64,000 bases of DNA from Microthyrium microscopicum (Eukaryota > Ascomycota > Dothideomycetes > Microthyriales > Microthyriaceae), in assembly GCA_010405405.1 (NCBI GenBank), contig MU004230.1, forward strand, positions 3,893,119 through 3,957,118. Reading direction: 5' to 3'. Below, one piece after another: positions 22,275 through 34,454 of the stretch. Position 1 is the first letter of the stretch; each line of letters opens with the position of its first letter. The translations under genes and the position numbers were made by a program. Under the pieces are notes generated by a model. That model searched no databases, had not been told where the DNA came from, and worked only from the letters and a program-made list of their open reading frames with translations.

Positions 22275-25200
22275 CTAAATAAAGGACAAGTGAAGGTGCC
22301 AAAAGGCACCAGCGAGATGAAAAAGTGGTGACAGTTAGAAACAAAGTATCAGTGAATGCAGAAGGTGGAGTGGAGTGGAGATGATCTTGTTCTTTGGAAT
22401 GGGAGAAGAGGTTGAGGAGGAGGAAGAAGAAAGATGATGGAGAGGCTAAGGTTTAGAAAGAGAAGGAAGGTTTGGGCGGCGGCTGAAGAAAGCAGTCAGA
22501 AAGATGATGGCAGATGGAGCGACCAGACACTAGTAGCCTTGAAGGTCCGAGCAACATGACAAGGGAAAAGAGATTTGGTATCGACCTCACCACGTACGCG
22601 CGAGCATGGCAGGCTGCTTCTGTCCAGAGCGTGTTTGCTCAAGAGAAGGCAGTGGCTCGATCTAACAGATCATCTGGCCACTAGCACTTATCACACGCCC
22701 AAAGTTACTGCAAGCGAGGATTATAGAGCGTTCGTTATGTTGAAGAACGAGTGCGAGTGTTGTCTACATAATAGCAAGAATCGCCCAGAGGCAGAGGGCA
22801 GTAAGATATTCCCGTGGCGAATAGGCTGCAGCTACCTTCATGTTAGTTATGCTACGTTTAGGATCCCTGATAATGGATCGGCTCTTGAAAGGGTCTGGCG
22901 AGCTAAAATCGCCCAGCTCCCGCGGGGAGATCGCTTCATTATTTTCATATCATCCTTCCCAGGTCAAGTCCACTGTTGATTGTGCCACTCTGGGCGCACA
23001 GTTCTCATGATAGTACCTAGGCTAAGGAGTCGTCCACCCATGTTAGTGGGCTTATTATTATAGCATGTCGCATTCCTGACGTTCGATATGGTAATCCTAG
23101 CACTGGGGCGGCAATCAAGTGGTTTCCCCATCAAATTCTACGGGCCACAGGAAGTTCTATATTCACCAAGGTGTATGTTTCCATATGATACATTATACTT
23201 TGGCAAGTGTCCTTGATGACATTTTCAATGTTGCGCCAATGAAATTGAGGCCTTTTGATAAGCAGTTGGGCACCAATGCAAACAAGCCAGTCGTTAAGAG
23301 ACCACTGGCTCGCCAAATCCCTCGTTCCTACCTTCTAGCGCTGTCCAGTTTCAATGAAGATACCCATGGACTCCTTACATCCTGTTATGGGCCAAATGGA
23401 AATGGTTTCTCGTGCGCAGCCTCAAAAGTGTGCGAGATCTGGATTAAAAAGCGCCATCATGCACCCCTAGTTTAGATGGGCTTCATCCGGCAATGCATCG
23501 AAAACACGGTCAAAAAGTGCTCTAAGATCGAACAAACGTCGACGTCGAGGAAGAGGAAGCCGATGAAGCTCGAAAATAAAGTCAGATGATGGAGAAAGAA
23601 TTGATGGCAATGCAGGGCTCTATCGGTGTTTTCAGGCCTTGTCGTTGGAGGTGGCTGCGAGGGAAGCCGGGGCCTAAGGTTAGTTATAACGTGCGTCGAG
23701 GTTCTATCAACCTCACCTCAAAAGGCCGCAGCCAAACAGAGAAAATTCCCGCCAAATAATAGGACATTGTACCTAAATATTGATTGCATATATCTCATAC
23801 TGGATTTGACAGCTTTTGACACAAAAAAAGGATGATCCGACCAACTACTCAGGTTGTGCATTGGCCCGTGCAAGGTTCATCATTTGCCGCTCTGTCGCAC
23901 CTCGACCCAGAGGTCACGATCAATTACGACTGTTTTTCACAAGTTTTATTTGCTACAAGCAGTTTCTCCATGTGTCCGGTAGCATACTTGAACAATAGCA
24001 CGCCAAGGTCCCCTGGGAAATGTCTTTACAAAGTCAATGATCATGAGATGCGATGGACCAGTAGAGATACGATATGCTAAACTGAAGCATACGGGTAAGG
24101 CGGGGAACATAAGTGAGGAAAGTGAAAGCAACAGTGGGTAGGAGCTTACTGTGTTGGCCTTACTACCGCAGTCAAGAGCGGTTGGGAGACATTCTAGAGC
24201 AGGAAAGCGGCGTGGACAACAAAGCGAAGAAGGAGTCCAGGTTTGAGATTCAGAATATGGCGGGCGCCGCTTCGGAAGTGCTGGCAATATGAAGCACTGA
24301 ATCATCCAGTCAGTTCAGTCCAGCAGGAAACTCCGCCATAAATGGATGGTATCTTCCGTGCCCCTTCATGGCCCCTGTTAGTGTCAAGTTGAACCTTAGT
24401 TCCCTCAGCTTGAAAATGATATCTCGAGCGAATAAAGTAGCATCGCAATTGAATGACATGAAGACCCGATGAAGCGGTTGGTCTCAAGGTAGAAGTCAAA
24501 ATTCTTGAAACATAACAGAAATTATCGCACGGCGTTGGAATGATGTGAGTCTGATGGATTTTACGAAAATCTGAGTTGCTGTCCGTATGTGGCATGCGAC
24601 ATGGGGGGCTGGTAGCTTGGCACGCTAGCCCTTGTGGGATTTAAGCACTTGACGACACTTGTTGTTGAGACACCAAATGTCTAGATGTGACTAAGCATTG
24701 GCGGATCATGATTCTTTTCTCTTAGTAGCGGATCTTGCTGGGCGGAGAAGAGGCTGGCTTATTTGCGACACGTGGAAAATGGGCGGAGAGTGGAAGTTTG
24801 TCAAGTGGTGTCACTAATCTCGTAATCTGTGCTTGGACGATCTAATGAATGTTTCCGGAAGGTAAAACAAATATGCCCAATAAACAGGGCTGGGCGTGTA
24901 AAGTTGCAGCATTTGGGGACCGGACAAAAGCTACCAGATGATTATTTGCGACGCTCTATTTCGCGAAACGATTCATCCTCCACCTAGGTTCAAGTTTACA
25001 ATATCCACTTTGTGACTTGACTTTTAAGGAATGCGACGATTAAGAAATACAGGCTCGACTTAAGAAGCATCATTGCGAATTTCGACACTCAATGCGGTAG
25101 TTCAACTTTCGCATCAGAAGTCGCAGAAACATCCTGTGGCGTTGAGTCATAGAAGCAACAACACAATCGCTGCAGAAAAGTGCTAAAATGTAGATGCTCA

Positions 25201-25728
25201 CTATTTTCGATTACTTATAAACTCATATAAATCGGTACTTCATAACACGAAACAATGAGAGAAAATACCCAGAGAGTCAAGAACTCTATTTTTGTCGATA
25301 TCTGAGGTGGAAATATATCGCGTGAGCCACATCGGGCGACCCGCTGCATGGGCCCGGGGAGCAAGCCAGGATCTTCATCAACAGGCCCGAGGCGCAGCGA
25401 CTGCAACTTCAACCCATGAACCTTTTTCACAACCGCAGGCACATTGTCGCAGCCCTATATCTCAATAATAACTTGGCAACTGCTTAATCTATCAGATCCT
25501 CATTCGTATTTATCGTCCTCATCTTCCCTTGCATCTTAGATCCACATTGTGTTTTGCAGCAGCCCACTGAATCCCGTTCCTGAGCTCAAGCCACTCGCGC
25601 GACGTCATTGCACCATCGCAAGCTTTTGGCAGGTACATCCCGAGGCTCCGCGTGCCACTCCTGCCAACTTGAGCCTAACTAGTAAAGCTTGCTAGAGTAG
25701 CCATCTGGGCACTTTGCATGATATCACA
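22275..25728. other. 3.4 kb gene-poor divergent spacer
   Basis: The left end (about 22280-22460) is purine-rich on the plus strand, thus pyrimidine-rich in the snt2 sense direction, as in a long fungal 5' leader. The rest contains only short open frames (for example 22575-22979) without recognisable similarity or intron structure. The right end should contain the promoter of the IQ-motif gene. It is the longest unexplained stretch outside the RIP block and does not share its TA-rich composition. Confidence 0.6.
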
Positions 25729-27625
25729 ATGGCTTCTCCAGCTACTACTAGTACTAATAATGCCTCGGACATTTCTATTCATGTTTCTCCTGCACAAGAT
25801 GCTCCACTAAATACTCCACACAAAAGCCATCATCATTGGCCGCTAATCCACGGCCATGCCCGCAGTTCGAGCGCTGACCCGGCGCGAAAAGAAGCAGACG
25901 CCGCAAGAACTATTCAAGTACGTTTTGGTAGACAATGCTATGCAAGAAGCAATCCTAACGGACCACTGATAGAAGCACTATAGGGGCTATCGCGCACGTA
26001 GACAACTAGAAGGTACTGGTTTAGATGCATCAACAAGATGGAACGAGGTAGGCTATATCACTTCATAATTGCTCAGATCAAATTACTAACAAAAACTAGG
26101 CTATCAAAGAAGGTATGACCAATGATTTCACATGTTGTTGTAGTCTCTAAGTAGAATTACAGCTCGATATCGCAATGTAACGCGACCAGTGTCCCGGCAG
26201 CAACAGTCACCAGACGTTCATACGAATGCTATGCAACACTGGCGAAAAGCTGCTGAAGTCGCAAAACGAGCTGGCGATGACGATATGAGCGAGAGCTCAG
26301 GTGAAGAGGGCGTAGCACCCCACGAACTTGAGCAATATCGTAAAGCTAGAGCTGAGGCCAAGTCGAAGATGGAGGAGTCTGCAAAGATGATGGATCTTCA
26401 ATACTGGCTTGAGATGGTAGACACGAAGCATAGGTACGAGATTTACGCAAGTCAACTTTGGAGATTGGAACTCATAATTATAATCAGATATGGGAGCAAC
26501 CTTCGTGCCTACCATAACGCTTGGAAAAAGGCTGATACTCATGAAAACTTCTTCTACTGGCTCGATGAAGGCGAAGGCAAGAACGTGGAACTTCCAACTG
26601 TTTCACGACAGCGTCTAGACGGAGAGCAGGTCCGCTATCTTTCCCGTGAGGAGCGATTGCAGTACTTAGTCCGGATCGACTCCGAAGGCAGACTCTGCTG
26701 GGCGAAAAATGGCCAAAGAATATCAACCACGGCCGACTTCAGAGACAGTGTAAACGGCATAGTCAACAAAGACAGCGCAATGCAACCATGGTCTTGCAAT
26801 ACCCCCGTCGACCCTGAATCTACTCCTCAAACCACAACCACAGACTCTTCGCTATCGACCGAATCATCCCCTGTCTCCGAGACAGAAGGAGAGCACTACG
26901 TCAACCACGAACTGGACCGAGCTAAAGGCTGGAAAAAGTTCAAACAAGTCTCGCCCGCCGTTGTTCTAAACTCCCTCCTCCGCAAAACCGTAAAACCAGG
27001 CACGTGGATATTCGTCGCTGACACCCACTTTCACCTCTTCGTCGGTATCAAGCAATCTGGCGCATTCCAACACTCTTCCTTTCTCCATGGATCTCGAATC
27101 TCCTCTGCGGGCTTGATCAAGATCAAAGACGGCCAATTGCGAAAACTGTCACCACTCTCCGGCCACTACCGACCGCCATCCAAGAACTTTAGACTCTTCG
27201 TGCACTCGCTTAAAGACGCAGGCGTAGATATGTCTCGCGTCTCCATCTCGCGCTCCTATGCAGTCCTCGTCGGTCTAGAAGCCTACGTCCGCACGCGTAA
27301 AAAGATCAAGCACGGCATTGCGCATATGACCCATGGGAAAGACAAAGTGCTTAGGCCAGAAGTTGAAAAGGAGCGGAAAGCAGCTCAGCTGGATCCCAGC
27401 GAGAGCGCTAAACGTGAGCGTGAAGTGCTAGCTCAGGAGCAGAGAGAGGCGGAGGAGGCAAGACGCGAGATGGATGTGGCAACCCGATTGATGAGCAAAC
27501 TCAAGATTGACAGCTCGAGAACATCTTCTTTGAAACAGACTCCGTCGGCTCCGTCGGGTCCTAGGACTGTCGTGCATGAGGATCCTGAGTCTGGGATTGC
27601 GCCGGATGGGAAGAGGGAATTGTGA
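25729..27625 (+). CDS. IQ calmodulin-binding motif protein (plant IQM-like)
   Basis: Exons 25729-25917, 25973-26047, 26100-26112, 26163-26433, 26488-27625; about 561 aa. Splicing across intron 1 creates the IQ motif TIQKHYRGYRARRQ (residues 61-74), and the 13-nt third exon keeps WNE-AIKE-ARYR in frame. The central part (about 330-430: WIFVADTHFHLFVG, GAFQHSSFLHGSR, LSGHYRPPSKNF) matches the core of plant IQM proteins and their fungal homologues, which bind calmodulin; the enzymatic role, if any, is not established. Intron 4 is 54 nt with no stop, so retention would insert 18 residues. Charged coiled region near 440-500. ATG at 25729 has a better context than any in-frame alternative. Cytosolic; no targeting signal seen. 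Confidence 0.88.
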
Positions 27626-27878
27626 TGTATATTAGTTTGATGCGTTTGATGATACCCATAGATTTCTATTCTATCAGCTGTTATTGTTATACATCCCGGT
27701 GGTATAGGATGGCCTAGCTCTTGCCCATTACTTTTAAATGAGTCGACATTATAGAGAGGCGTCTACTCTGTCCAACGACTAGCTTTTATTTATATTATTT
27801 GACATTATAGATAGCTTCATGACTAATTTACAAATGGTATAACCGGTCTTTCGTCCATCGTTATAATTAAAGGATTAT

Positions 27879-28927
27879 TTACACATTATTTGAACTAGGC
27901 TCCCGCTCCTGGTTGGGTGATTCCGAATTCGATGGCTTCACGCCATCGCTGTGTTTTGCTGGATCAAACACATACATGGGAAACTCCAGGAATATGGTCC
28001 TCTTCATTATCGTTGGCAGCTTGGCATAAATCTGAGGTGGAAAAGGGATAAGAATGCTGGTTCGTCGCAAGTATTCTTGATACTCGGGCCACTTTTGTCC
28101 CTTTTCATACCTCTTCTTCGCTGCTGGACGTTCTTGTAAAGTCAAGCCTGAGACGAACATCAGAAGGATGGTAAGCAAAAATGGACCTAGAATGGAAGAG
28201 TATAGCGCCGCATATGCACCGCCCTTGGTATAGCCGTCCGCAGCTGGAGTAACAGCAATCATGAAAATAGCTATCGCACATATTAGCAGATATCTCTCAT
28301 CTTTTGGACATGGCACTTACAAAACTGTATCAAGATCTCTCCAAAGTAATTAGGATGCCTCGTCCACTTGAAGAAACCCACATCACAAATACTCCCATCT
28401 CTCCCATGCTTACTCCTAAACCGATACTTCTGCGCATCACTAACCGCCTCCATCGTCAATCCAATAACATACAACACCACACCCGCAATATCCCTCCCCG
28501 TGCCAAACCTCGGCTGCCCATACCGCGTAACAGCCGGACTATTCAGCAACGTCACCGGCAGACTAACCGTCCATACCCAAACCATCTGAAAGACCCAGAA
28601 TCCCAGAAACTTGAAGAACTTCTCACGCATATCGTCGAACCGATCATCCTTCCCCGTTTTTATGATGCGGAATAGGAGGAATCCTGAGAGCCGGGCGGCC
28701 CATGTTATGAGGAAGAGGGAACACACGATATTGCGCGCATTATCGCGGGCGGCGGACAGAGAGAGGGTGAGGATGGAGAGAAGGATAAAGTTTGTGCCGC
28801 CGGCAAAGTCGGTGAGTTTGTCGAATTTTAGGGTGAATGCGATGGCGAAGAAGAGGAGTTGGTAGGCTATTGTTATTATGGCGGTTATGGAGAGGTAGTA
28901 GCGGTCGAGGACTTGGGCGCCCTTCAT
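27879..28927 (-). CDS. DUF1295 / steroid 5-alpha-reductase-like membrane protein
   Basis: Exons (minus): 28927-28321 and 28270-27879, intron of 50 nt, about 332 aa. The protein is strongly hydrophobic with about six or seven membrane helices. The signature RHPNYFGEI just before the splice site, preceded by KHGRDGSICDVGFFKWT, is the NADPH-binding motif of the DUF1295 family, related to steroid 5-alpha-reductases and isoprenylcysteine methyltransferases. The substrate is unknown. Splicing reads through as GEILIQF-SIFMIAVTP, continuing a helix. The C-terminal 30 residues are polar and Ser/Pro/Glu-rich. Probably an ER protein. Confidence 0.87.
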
Positions 28928-30235
28928 GGTTGCGATGGGGGTAGTTTGTTTACTACGAGTACGATGCTCAGGGGTTTGTCATTTGATGTACGATTGTCGT
29001 GGGGACTTTGGTGAAGATGTATCTAAGGAGATGAAGTTGAAGTTGAGGCAGGGAGTTGTATTTCAGCCACCAGATGAGTATGAATCATTGTAAGGCCTGC
29101 AGCATCCGCGTGGGACACCATCGTTTAGTTAGCATCGGTGGGCTTTTGGCAGGGTCTGTAACGGTGGTTTGGCGGGTAAAATTGGAGAGATTATTGGAGT
29201 CGTTGACATCACCACTAACATTTCATACAGTGGACAGGGATACAGCTTGGACGAGATGCAGGATCTGAATGTGGTGCGTCCATGCGAGCCAAGAGCCTCA
29301 ACTCTACGACTAACTACAAGCAAACTTGATCGAGTATCCAACTTTGCTCAATTGCTGCATCTTCAGAGTTTAAAAGAGCAGGGGATCGGAGAGTCGGGGC
29401 AGCAACAGTTATCCATGGATGAGAGTTTTCGAAGCCATTAAAGCACACGTTTTGGCCTTGCAGCTGATGATCTACAGCCACGCGACAATATCTAACTTCC
29501 ATCAAGGAGCAACGCGATCTGAGAGATGAGCAAACCATGGATTTCCTCCTTCCATTCAAAGTGGTGAATCTCGCGTTGGGCTCCTTTGAAATCATCTTAT
29601 CAATTATTCTTTCACCATGTGTCCTGGAGCACTCGGAACTATTGCCCGCACGCAGCGTTACCAAAACATTTTGAAACTCCAACGATTCAATACCCGTCAC
29701 ATCAAGTGGACGGACTGTTCGCCATGATACAACTTATCACCGGCCCCTCCAAATCCGCCTACAGTGTTTCTCTTGCATAGCCATATACCGCCATTCCTAT
29801 GGCCCCATTCACATCTGTTGACTGCATTGTTTCCCGCATAAGGGCCAAGATTTGATACTTCAACCTTTGCCTCTCAGTGTTAGCATGGAATTCTCACTGT
29901 CTCTTGATACTTACTCAACTTATAGGCAAGTTAGGCCTGTGAGCCTGCTACGGCGCCCTATCCGGAGCCTCGATCGTTTTGGACACGATCTTGGCTTGAA
30001 AGTATGGAGTAATTGTTTCTCTGTCTAGATTTTCTGAAGTGATTGCCTTTGCCTCCCGCGTTCGCCCTTTCTTTCGCCCTCTCTAACCTTGGCTTCGTTA
30101 CTGCACCGCTAGTAGCCATACTCGTTTACGACAATAATGATGAATGAATGATCGATATACCAACACCTCTATCACAACACTTACCTTCTATCGAGCAGGT
30201 CTCACTCTTTTGCGTCTAGAGGACGCGACCACTTC
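28928..30235. other. divergent promoter region
   Basis: About 1.3 kb between the divergently transcribed DUF1295 gene and the secreted Pro/Ala-rich gene. No supportable gene; open frames at 29129-29780 lack any recognisable feature. Confidence 0.6.
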
Positions 30236-32275
30236 ATGATGGCGAGAATATCACTTGTCTTCTACCTTTTAATTGTAGGCTTGGCCTACTTGGCGACAGC
30301 AAATGCGAGTGAAAATGTCTTGGAGAAAAGATTACTCGCGGATCCGACGTTGATGGCGATGGCGAAGTGAGTATCTATAAGATGAGTTATTTACCAATGA
30401 CTGACTGAATATGCAAGACCAATACAAACGTTTGCCATGGGTATCAAGCAAATCACCCTTTCTGCTCCGGCACCAGCGGTCTCAATGTCAGCGGCTCCAA
30501 TGGGTCAAGCTCCAAAACCGCAGGCAAGCTCACTGGCACCGCAAGCATCAGCACCAGCACCAGCACCGCAGGCTTCAACTCCAGCACCGCAAGCATCACT
30601 ACCACCAGCACCACCACAAGCCCCGGCTCCAGGACCGCAAGCGCCGTCCCCAACACAGCAACCTCAAGGACAAAGTCCTCAGAGTCCTCAGCAACCAGCA
30701 CCTCAAGGCTCCTCTTTGAGACCACAAGCAGCACCAAGCCCGCAGTTACAGCCGCAACCGCAACCTCAAGCGCAGTCATCCGCAAATATTCCGATCTTCC
30801 TTGGCTCACAGATCAAGGCTCGTGTTATGAACCAAGAAGAATCCGAGATCCGTGCGACGAACTCCACTGGAAGTGAAGGAGCAAGCAAACGAGAATCCGG
30901 GCAGGCTGGTATGGACCAAGGGGAATCCGGTCAAGAGCCAGCGGGGAAAGCAGAGTCGGGCAAGGCAGAAGCCTCCAAGCCAGAAGCTGCCAAAGGAGAA
31001 GCTAGTAAGCAAGAGGCTGCTAAAGCTCAATCAACAAATGAGAAGGCTCAAGCAGCAACTCTCGCTGCTCCATCTCCAGCCGCAGCTCCAGGCAGACCCT
31101 CAAAAGTCGCTGGTATCAAAGTTAACACTGCCGCTCCAGGACCGAATGCTCAAGCTGCTCAAACTTTCAAACTGATCACACCGCAAGCAGCAGCCTCACT
31201 AACAGCAGGCGGTCTCGCCGCCGGCCAAGCTCCAGCAGCCAAACCTTCCGCCATCGCCATCAATGTTGGTGGTCAACGAGCTGCAGCACCAGGCGCACCC
31301 GCGGCACCAGGCGCACCAGCACCTCAAGTCCCCAACGCCAACCCATCCGGCAACGCTCGCGCAACCATCACCGTCAACGCACCCAACGCTGGTGCTACCC
31401 AGGCTGCTCAAGGCCAACCAGCTGCCGCACCACCAGCACCAGGCCAAAACCCCAATGGCGGGCTCGCCAACCCAGCTGCCCCTGCCCCCGCCGGCGCAAA
31501 ATCAATCGTCTCCATCAATCCCGCCGGCGCGCCTGGTGCCAACGGTGGAAATGGAGCAAATGGCGCAGCACCCACACCCGCCCCCGCAAATCCAAACGGC
31601 GGCCTCGTCAACGCCGGTCCCGCACCCGCCGCGGGCCCAAAGTCAGTCATCTCCGTCAACGTCGCCGGACAACCAGGCGCACAAGGAGCAGCAGCCACTG
31701 CCCGTCCTGGCTCCGCACCAGGCGCCCAGCAAAACCAAGGCGGCATTCTCGTCGGCCCAGGCCCCGTCCCCGCCGCCTCGATCGTAACCGTCCGCCCCAA
31801 CGCATCCGGCGCCCCAGTCTCTCCAAACCCAGCAGCCAACGGTGGAAACGGAGCTGCTGCCGCAAACCCAAACCTGCCCCAAGGACTGGCTGGCGCACAG
31901 GGCGCAAATGCTTGTACATGTAACTGTGCCTGTCCAGCCGGATCTTTCTTGATGGGCCAAATGCCAGCTGTCGGCGCTATGCCTCCTCCACCACCTCCTC
32001 CTCCTCCAGCCGCAGCACAAGTTCAAGCGCCGTCGACGTTGTTGCCCGTTGCGAGTCCTTTGGCGGTCATGTTGCCGCCTCCACAGGTAAATGGGGGTGC
32101 GTCAGCTGTAGCAATTGCCCCCGCAGGTGCTCCTGCGGGTGCTGCGCCTACGCCGGCACCACTTGCGCCTACAGCGGCGGGAGTAGCGCCAGTGGGTGGA
32201 GCGGCGCCGATGTTGACGGTGGGTGGAAGTATTGTTGCGTTGCAGAGCGCGGTTACGCAGCCATTGTTGAGATAG
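30236..32275 (+). CDS. secreted Pro/Ala/Gly/Gln-rich low-complexity protein
   Basis: Exons 30236-30366 and 30418-32275 (51-nt intron), about 662 aa. The first exon, which a long-frame search alone would miss, encodes a signal peptide (MMARISLVFYLLIVGLAYLATANA) and a dibasic LEKR Kex2-type site soon after. The rest is low complexity: a PQA/PAPQ stretch (residues about 60-160), a Glu/Lys-rich ESGKAEASKPEA part, then imperfect repeats built on PNGGL..PAPA..KSIVSIN..G (about 31438-31840), a Cys cluster CTCNCACPAG near 31912-31942, a ten-proline run, and an Ala/Val tail. No GPI-anchor signal is visible. No known domain; a cell-wall or extracellular matrix protein is a reasonable inference. The opposite strand is also open over long stretches because of the GC-rich codon repetition. 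Confidence 0.8.
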
Positions 32276-32504
32276 GAAAGGAAAATTGAGAAAATTATGT
32301 GTATATCTATTGAAATTGGAGTTCAGCTTTAGGCTTCTTAGGGAAATGAAATGAAACTTTATCTTGTATGTACGAGAGTGTTGGCAGAAATTCATATCGT
32401 TCGTTCTAGATCTGTACCTGCACGCGATATGCTGCCGTGGCTGCCTGAGGAGGTTTGTGTGTATAAGTATCGTGTATTGGGGTATCATAGTGGTTTATGG
32501 AATC

Positions 32505-33658
32505 TCAAGTTCCTGTCATGTCGACCTCTTCGCTTCCTGTTTCGACAATAGGTATATCTGTGTCATGGCCAGTATCCCCATTAGAACCAGGAGCAGTATC
32601 CTCATCACCCAAAGCTTCTGTGATCGCAACCTCTTCGACACCTTTGCTCTTCTTCCCATCCGCTCCAGCAGCCCTTCCTTCCTTCTTCCTGGCCTGCCAG
32701 GCCAAATTCTTCATCTGCTTCTTCGTCAACGGCGCCTCCCCATCCTCTAGCATACTTTCGGCCTGCCTCTTCCTGGCCACTTCCTTCTTCTTCGACGCTT
32801 CAGTCTCCACCTCCACGGGCTTATTACCCCCATCAATCACATCCACCGCACCCCTATACCCCCTTCTCCTCAAAGTAGCAGCAGCAACAACCCCCCTCGC
32901 CACCTCCCCCACAGCCTCATGCCCCAACTCCTGCTTCAGCCCCCACATAATCGCCATATTCACCACATCTCTCGGTCCCCTACAACCCAACGCACTTTTC
33001 GCCTCACTACTAATCAGCAACCCCTTTCCCCTCGTCGACCTCACAATCTCTGATGCGTTTTGGAAGAGTGCGCGCTTAGCTCCACTATCATTCCCACCAC
33101 CCCCAGACGTCGCATGAGCATAGCATATCTCAATCTTGGAACCTCGTTCCAGGACCAGCGAGAACGTTTTCGGCCGAAAGTGGCTGGGAAAGCGCATGGA
33201 GAGATCGAGGGATAGAATGTCGTATTCGAGGGTGCTTGATGCGCAGATGTGGGAGAGCGTCTTTTCGTCTAGGGGGCGTAGGGCGAGGATGTCAAAGTGG
33301 GGACGGATTGTGTCGAGACGGGGCATTTCGGCGACGTTGGAGACGGGGAGGGTGCCGCGGGTTAGAAGGCGGGTGTTTGGGGGAATGGGGAAGGGGAGGG
33401 GGAGTGTTATGGGCGATTTCTGGTGGGGTTGTTAGTGGTGAGTTTGGTAAGGGTGGTTTGGTTGGCTGGAGAGCATACGTAGTTTGGGGTGAGCTTGGCT
33501 GGGAGGATGTGGGAGAGTGCGATGACATTGTAGCCGACTGGTGATGTTAGTTGATATCGTGGATGGGTGGAGTGAAACCTACGTTCGGCGAGAAATGCGA
33601 TGCGCTGTCTTAGTTCGGCATTGTTGGTGGTCCAGGGGACGTTCAGATCGTAGAACAT
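32505..33658 (-). CDS. rpp1: RNase P/MRP subunit Rpp1 (p30 family)
   Basis: Exons (minus): 33658-33583, 33537-33479, 33419-32505; introns of 45 and 59 nt; about 349 aa. The protein shows the TIM-barrel-like RNase_P_p30 fold: MFYDLNVPW start, IAFLAELGYNVIALSH, NTRLLTRGTL, FDILALRPLDEKTL, YDILSLDLSMRFP, KIEICYA, then GKGLLISSEAKSALGCRGPRDVVN and the C-terminal part ending near RGAVDVID. It is a protein subunit of nuclear RNase P and RNase MRP, acting in tRNA 5' maturation and rRNA processing. The C-terminal about 90 residues are a Lys/Glu-rich extension (TKKQMKNLAWQARKK) not present in the core fold. The gene is convergent with the secreted Pro/Ala-rich gene, 229 bp away. Confidence 0.95.
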
Positions 33659-34454
33659 TATGAATTATAAAGGGTTGACGAGGCTTTACGGCGTTTCGAA
33701 CTATACATTTCTGAATGTTGGTGGTATGTCTCCGTAAGTTCGTAGGAGTTTCGGTCGTGATGTTTGGACTGTCACCACGGGACCGTAAAATTGATAGTTG
33801 GCCAATTCGACTTATCGGGTCCTTTCAGCCAAGCTCTTTATGTAACTTCTCATCCCTTGAATCTGTTCCAATGTCTTTCATTTGCGCAATAATGAAATCA
33901 TGAAAAGAATCATCAACGGCGCAGTCGCGATAAATTTCTTGATAGCTCGATGTCAAGCAGCCTCAAGCTGGACCCCTGTCGATTTCTGCCCCAGAGTCAA
34001 GGCGCCACTTCTTGATGCCTTATTCCCTATCTGCTTAGAAGAGAAGGTGCATACAAGCCCGCTCCTTCCTTTCTCGCACCACATCCACATCTGGAAAGAG
34101 AAGCAGCTGCAACATCCCATCCACACAGTAGCTCGCAGTAGTCAAGAGGCCTACTCCAAGCCCGACCACCGACAACACTTCCACGAACACTCCAATCCTC
34201 CATCTGTATCACTACCACCTCGATTTCTCCATCTCCCTCACAGCCCACCTCACCCCTCAACTCAACTCCCAGCTGTCGAGCCCCTCATTTCCTCCCATCC
34301 TCCCACCTCTTCAAATCTCCCAACAGCTGCCTTAGACTCTCCTTTTGGCAAACTCCTACCCGACGAGCGCGAAAACCTACCTCTTGAATATCTCGACTAT
34401 TCCCTCTTTTCCTGGTCGCTGTCGGGTCCTGACGACTCTTGGAGTCCTCGCAGC
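33659..34454 (+). promoter_or_regulatory. CK2-alpha upstream region / long leader
   Basis: About 0.8 kb between rpp1 (divergent) and the CK2-alpha ATG. From about 34040 it is C/T-rich (CCACCTC, CTCACAGCC), as in fungal 5' leaders. The frame of CK2-alpha is open through this stretch from an ATG at 33900; see findings. Confidence 0.5.

Noticed and set aside
22575-22979. Plus-strand 134-codon frame in the snt2 upstream spacer
   Set aside because: Starts without good context, no recognisable domain, and codon use unlike the neighbours; kept as non-coding.
31408-31839. Long open frames on the minus strand opposite the secreted Pro/Ala-rich gene
   Set aside because: They mirror the repetitive GCN/CCN codons of the real gene, have no start context, introns or similarity, and are Gly/Ala-rich by complementarity.
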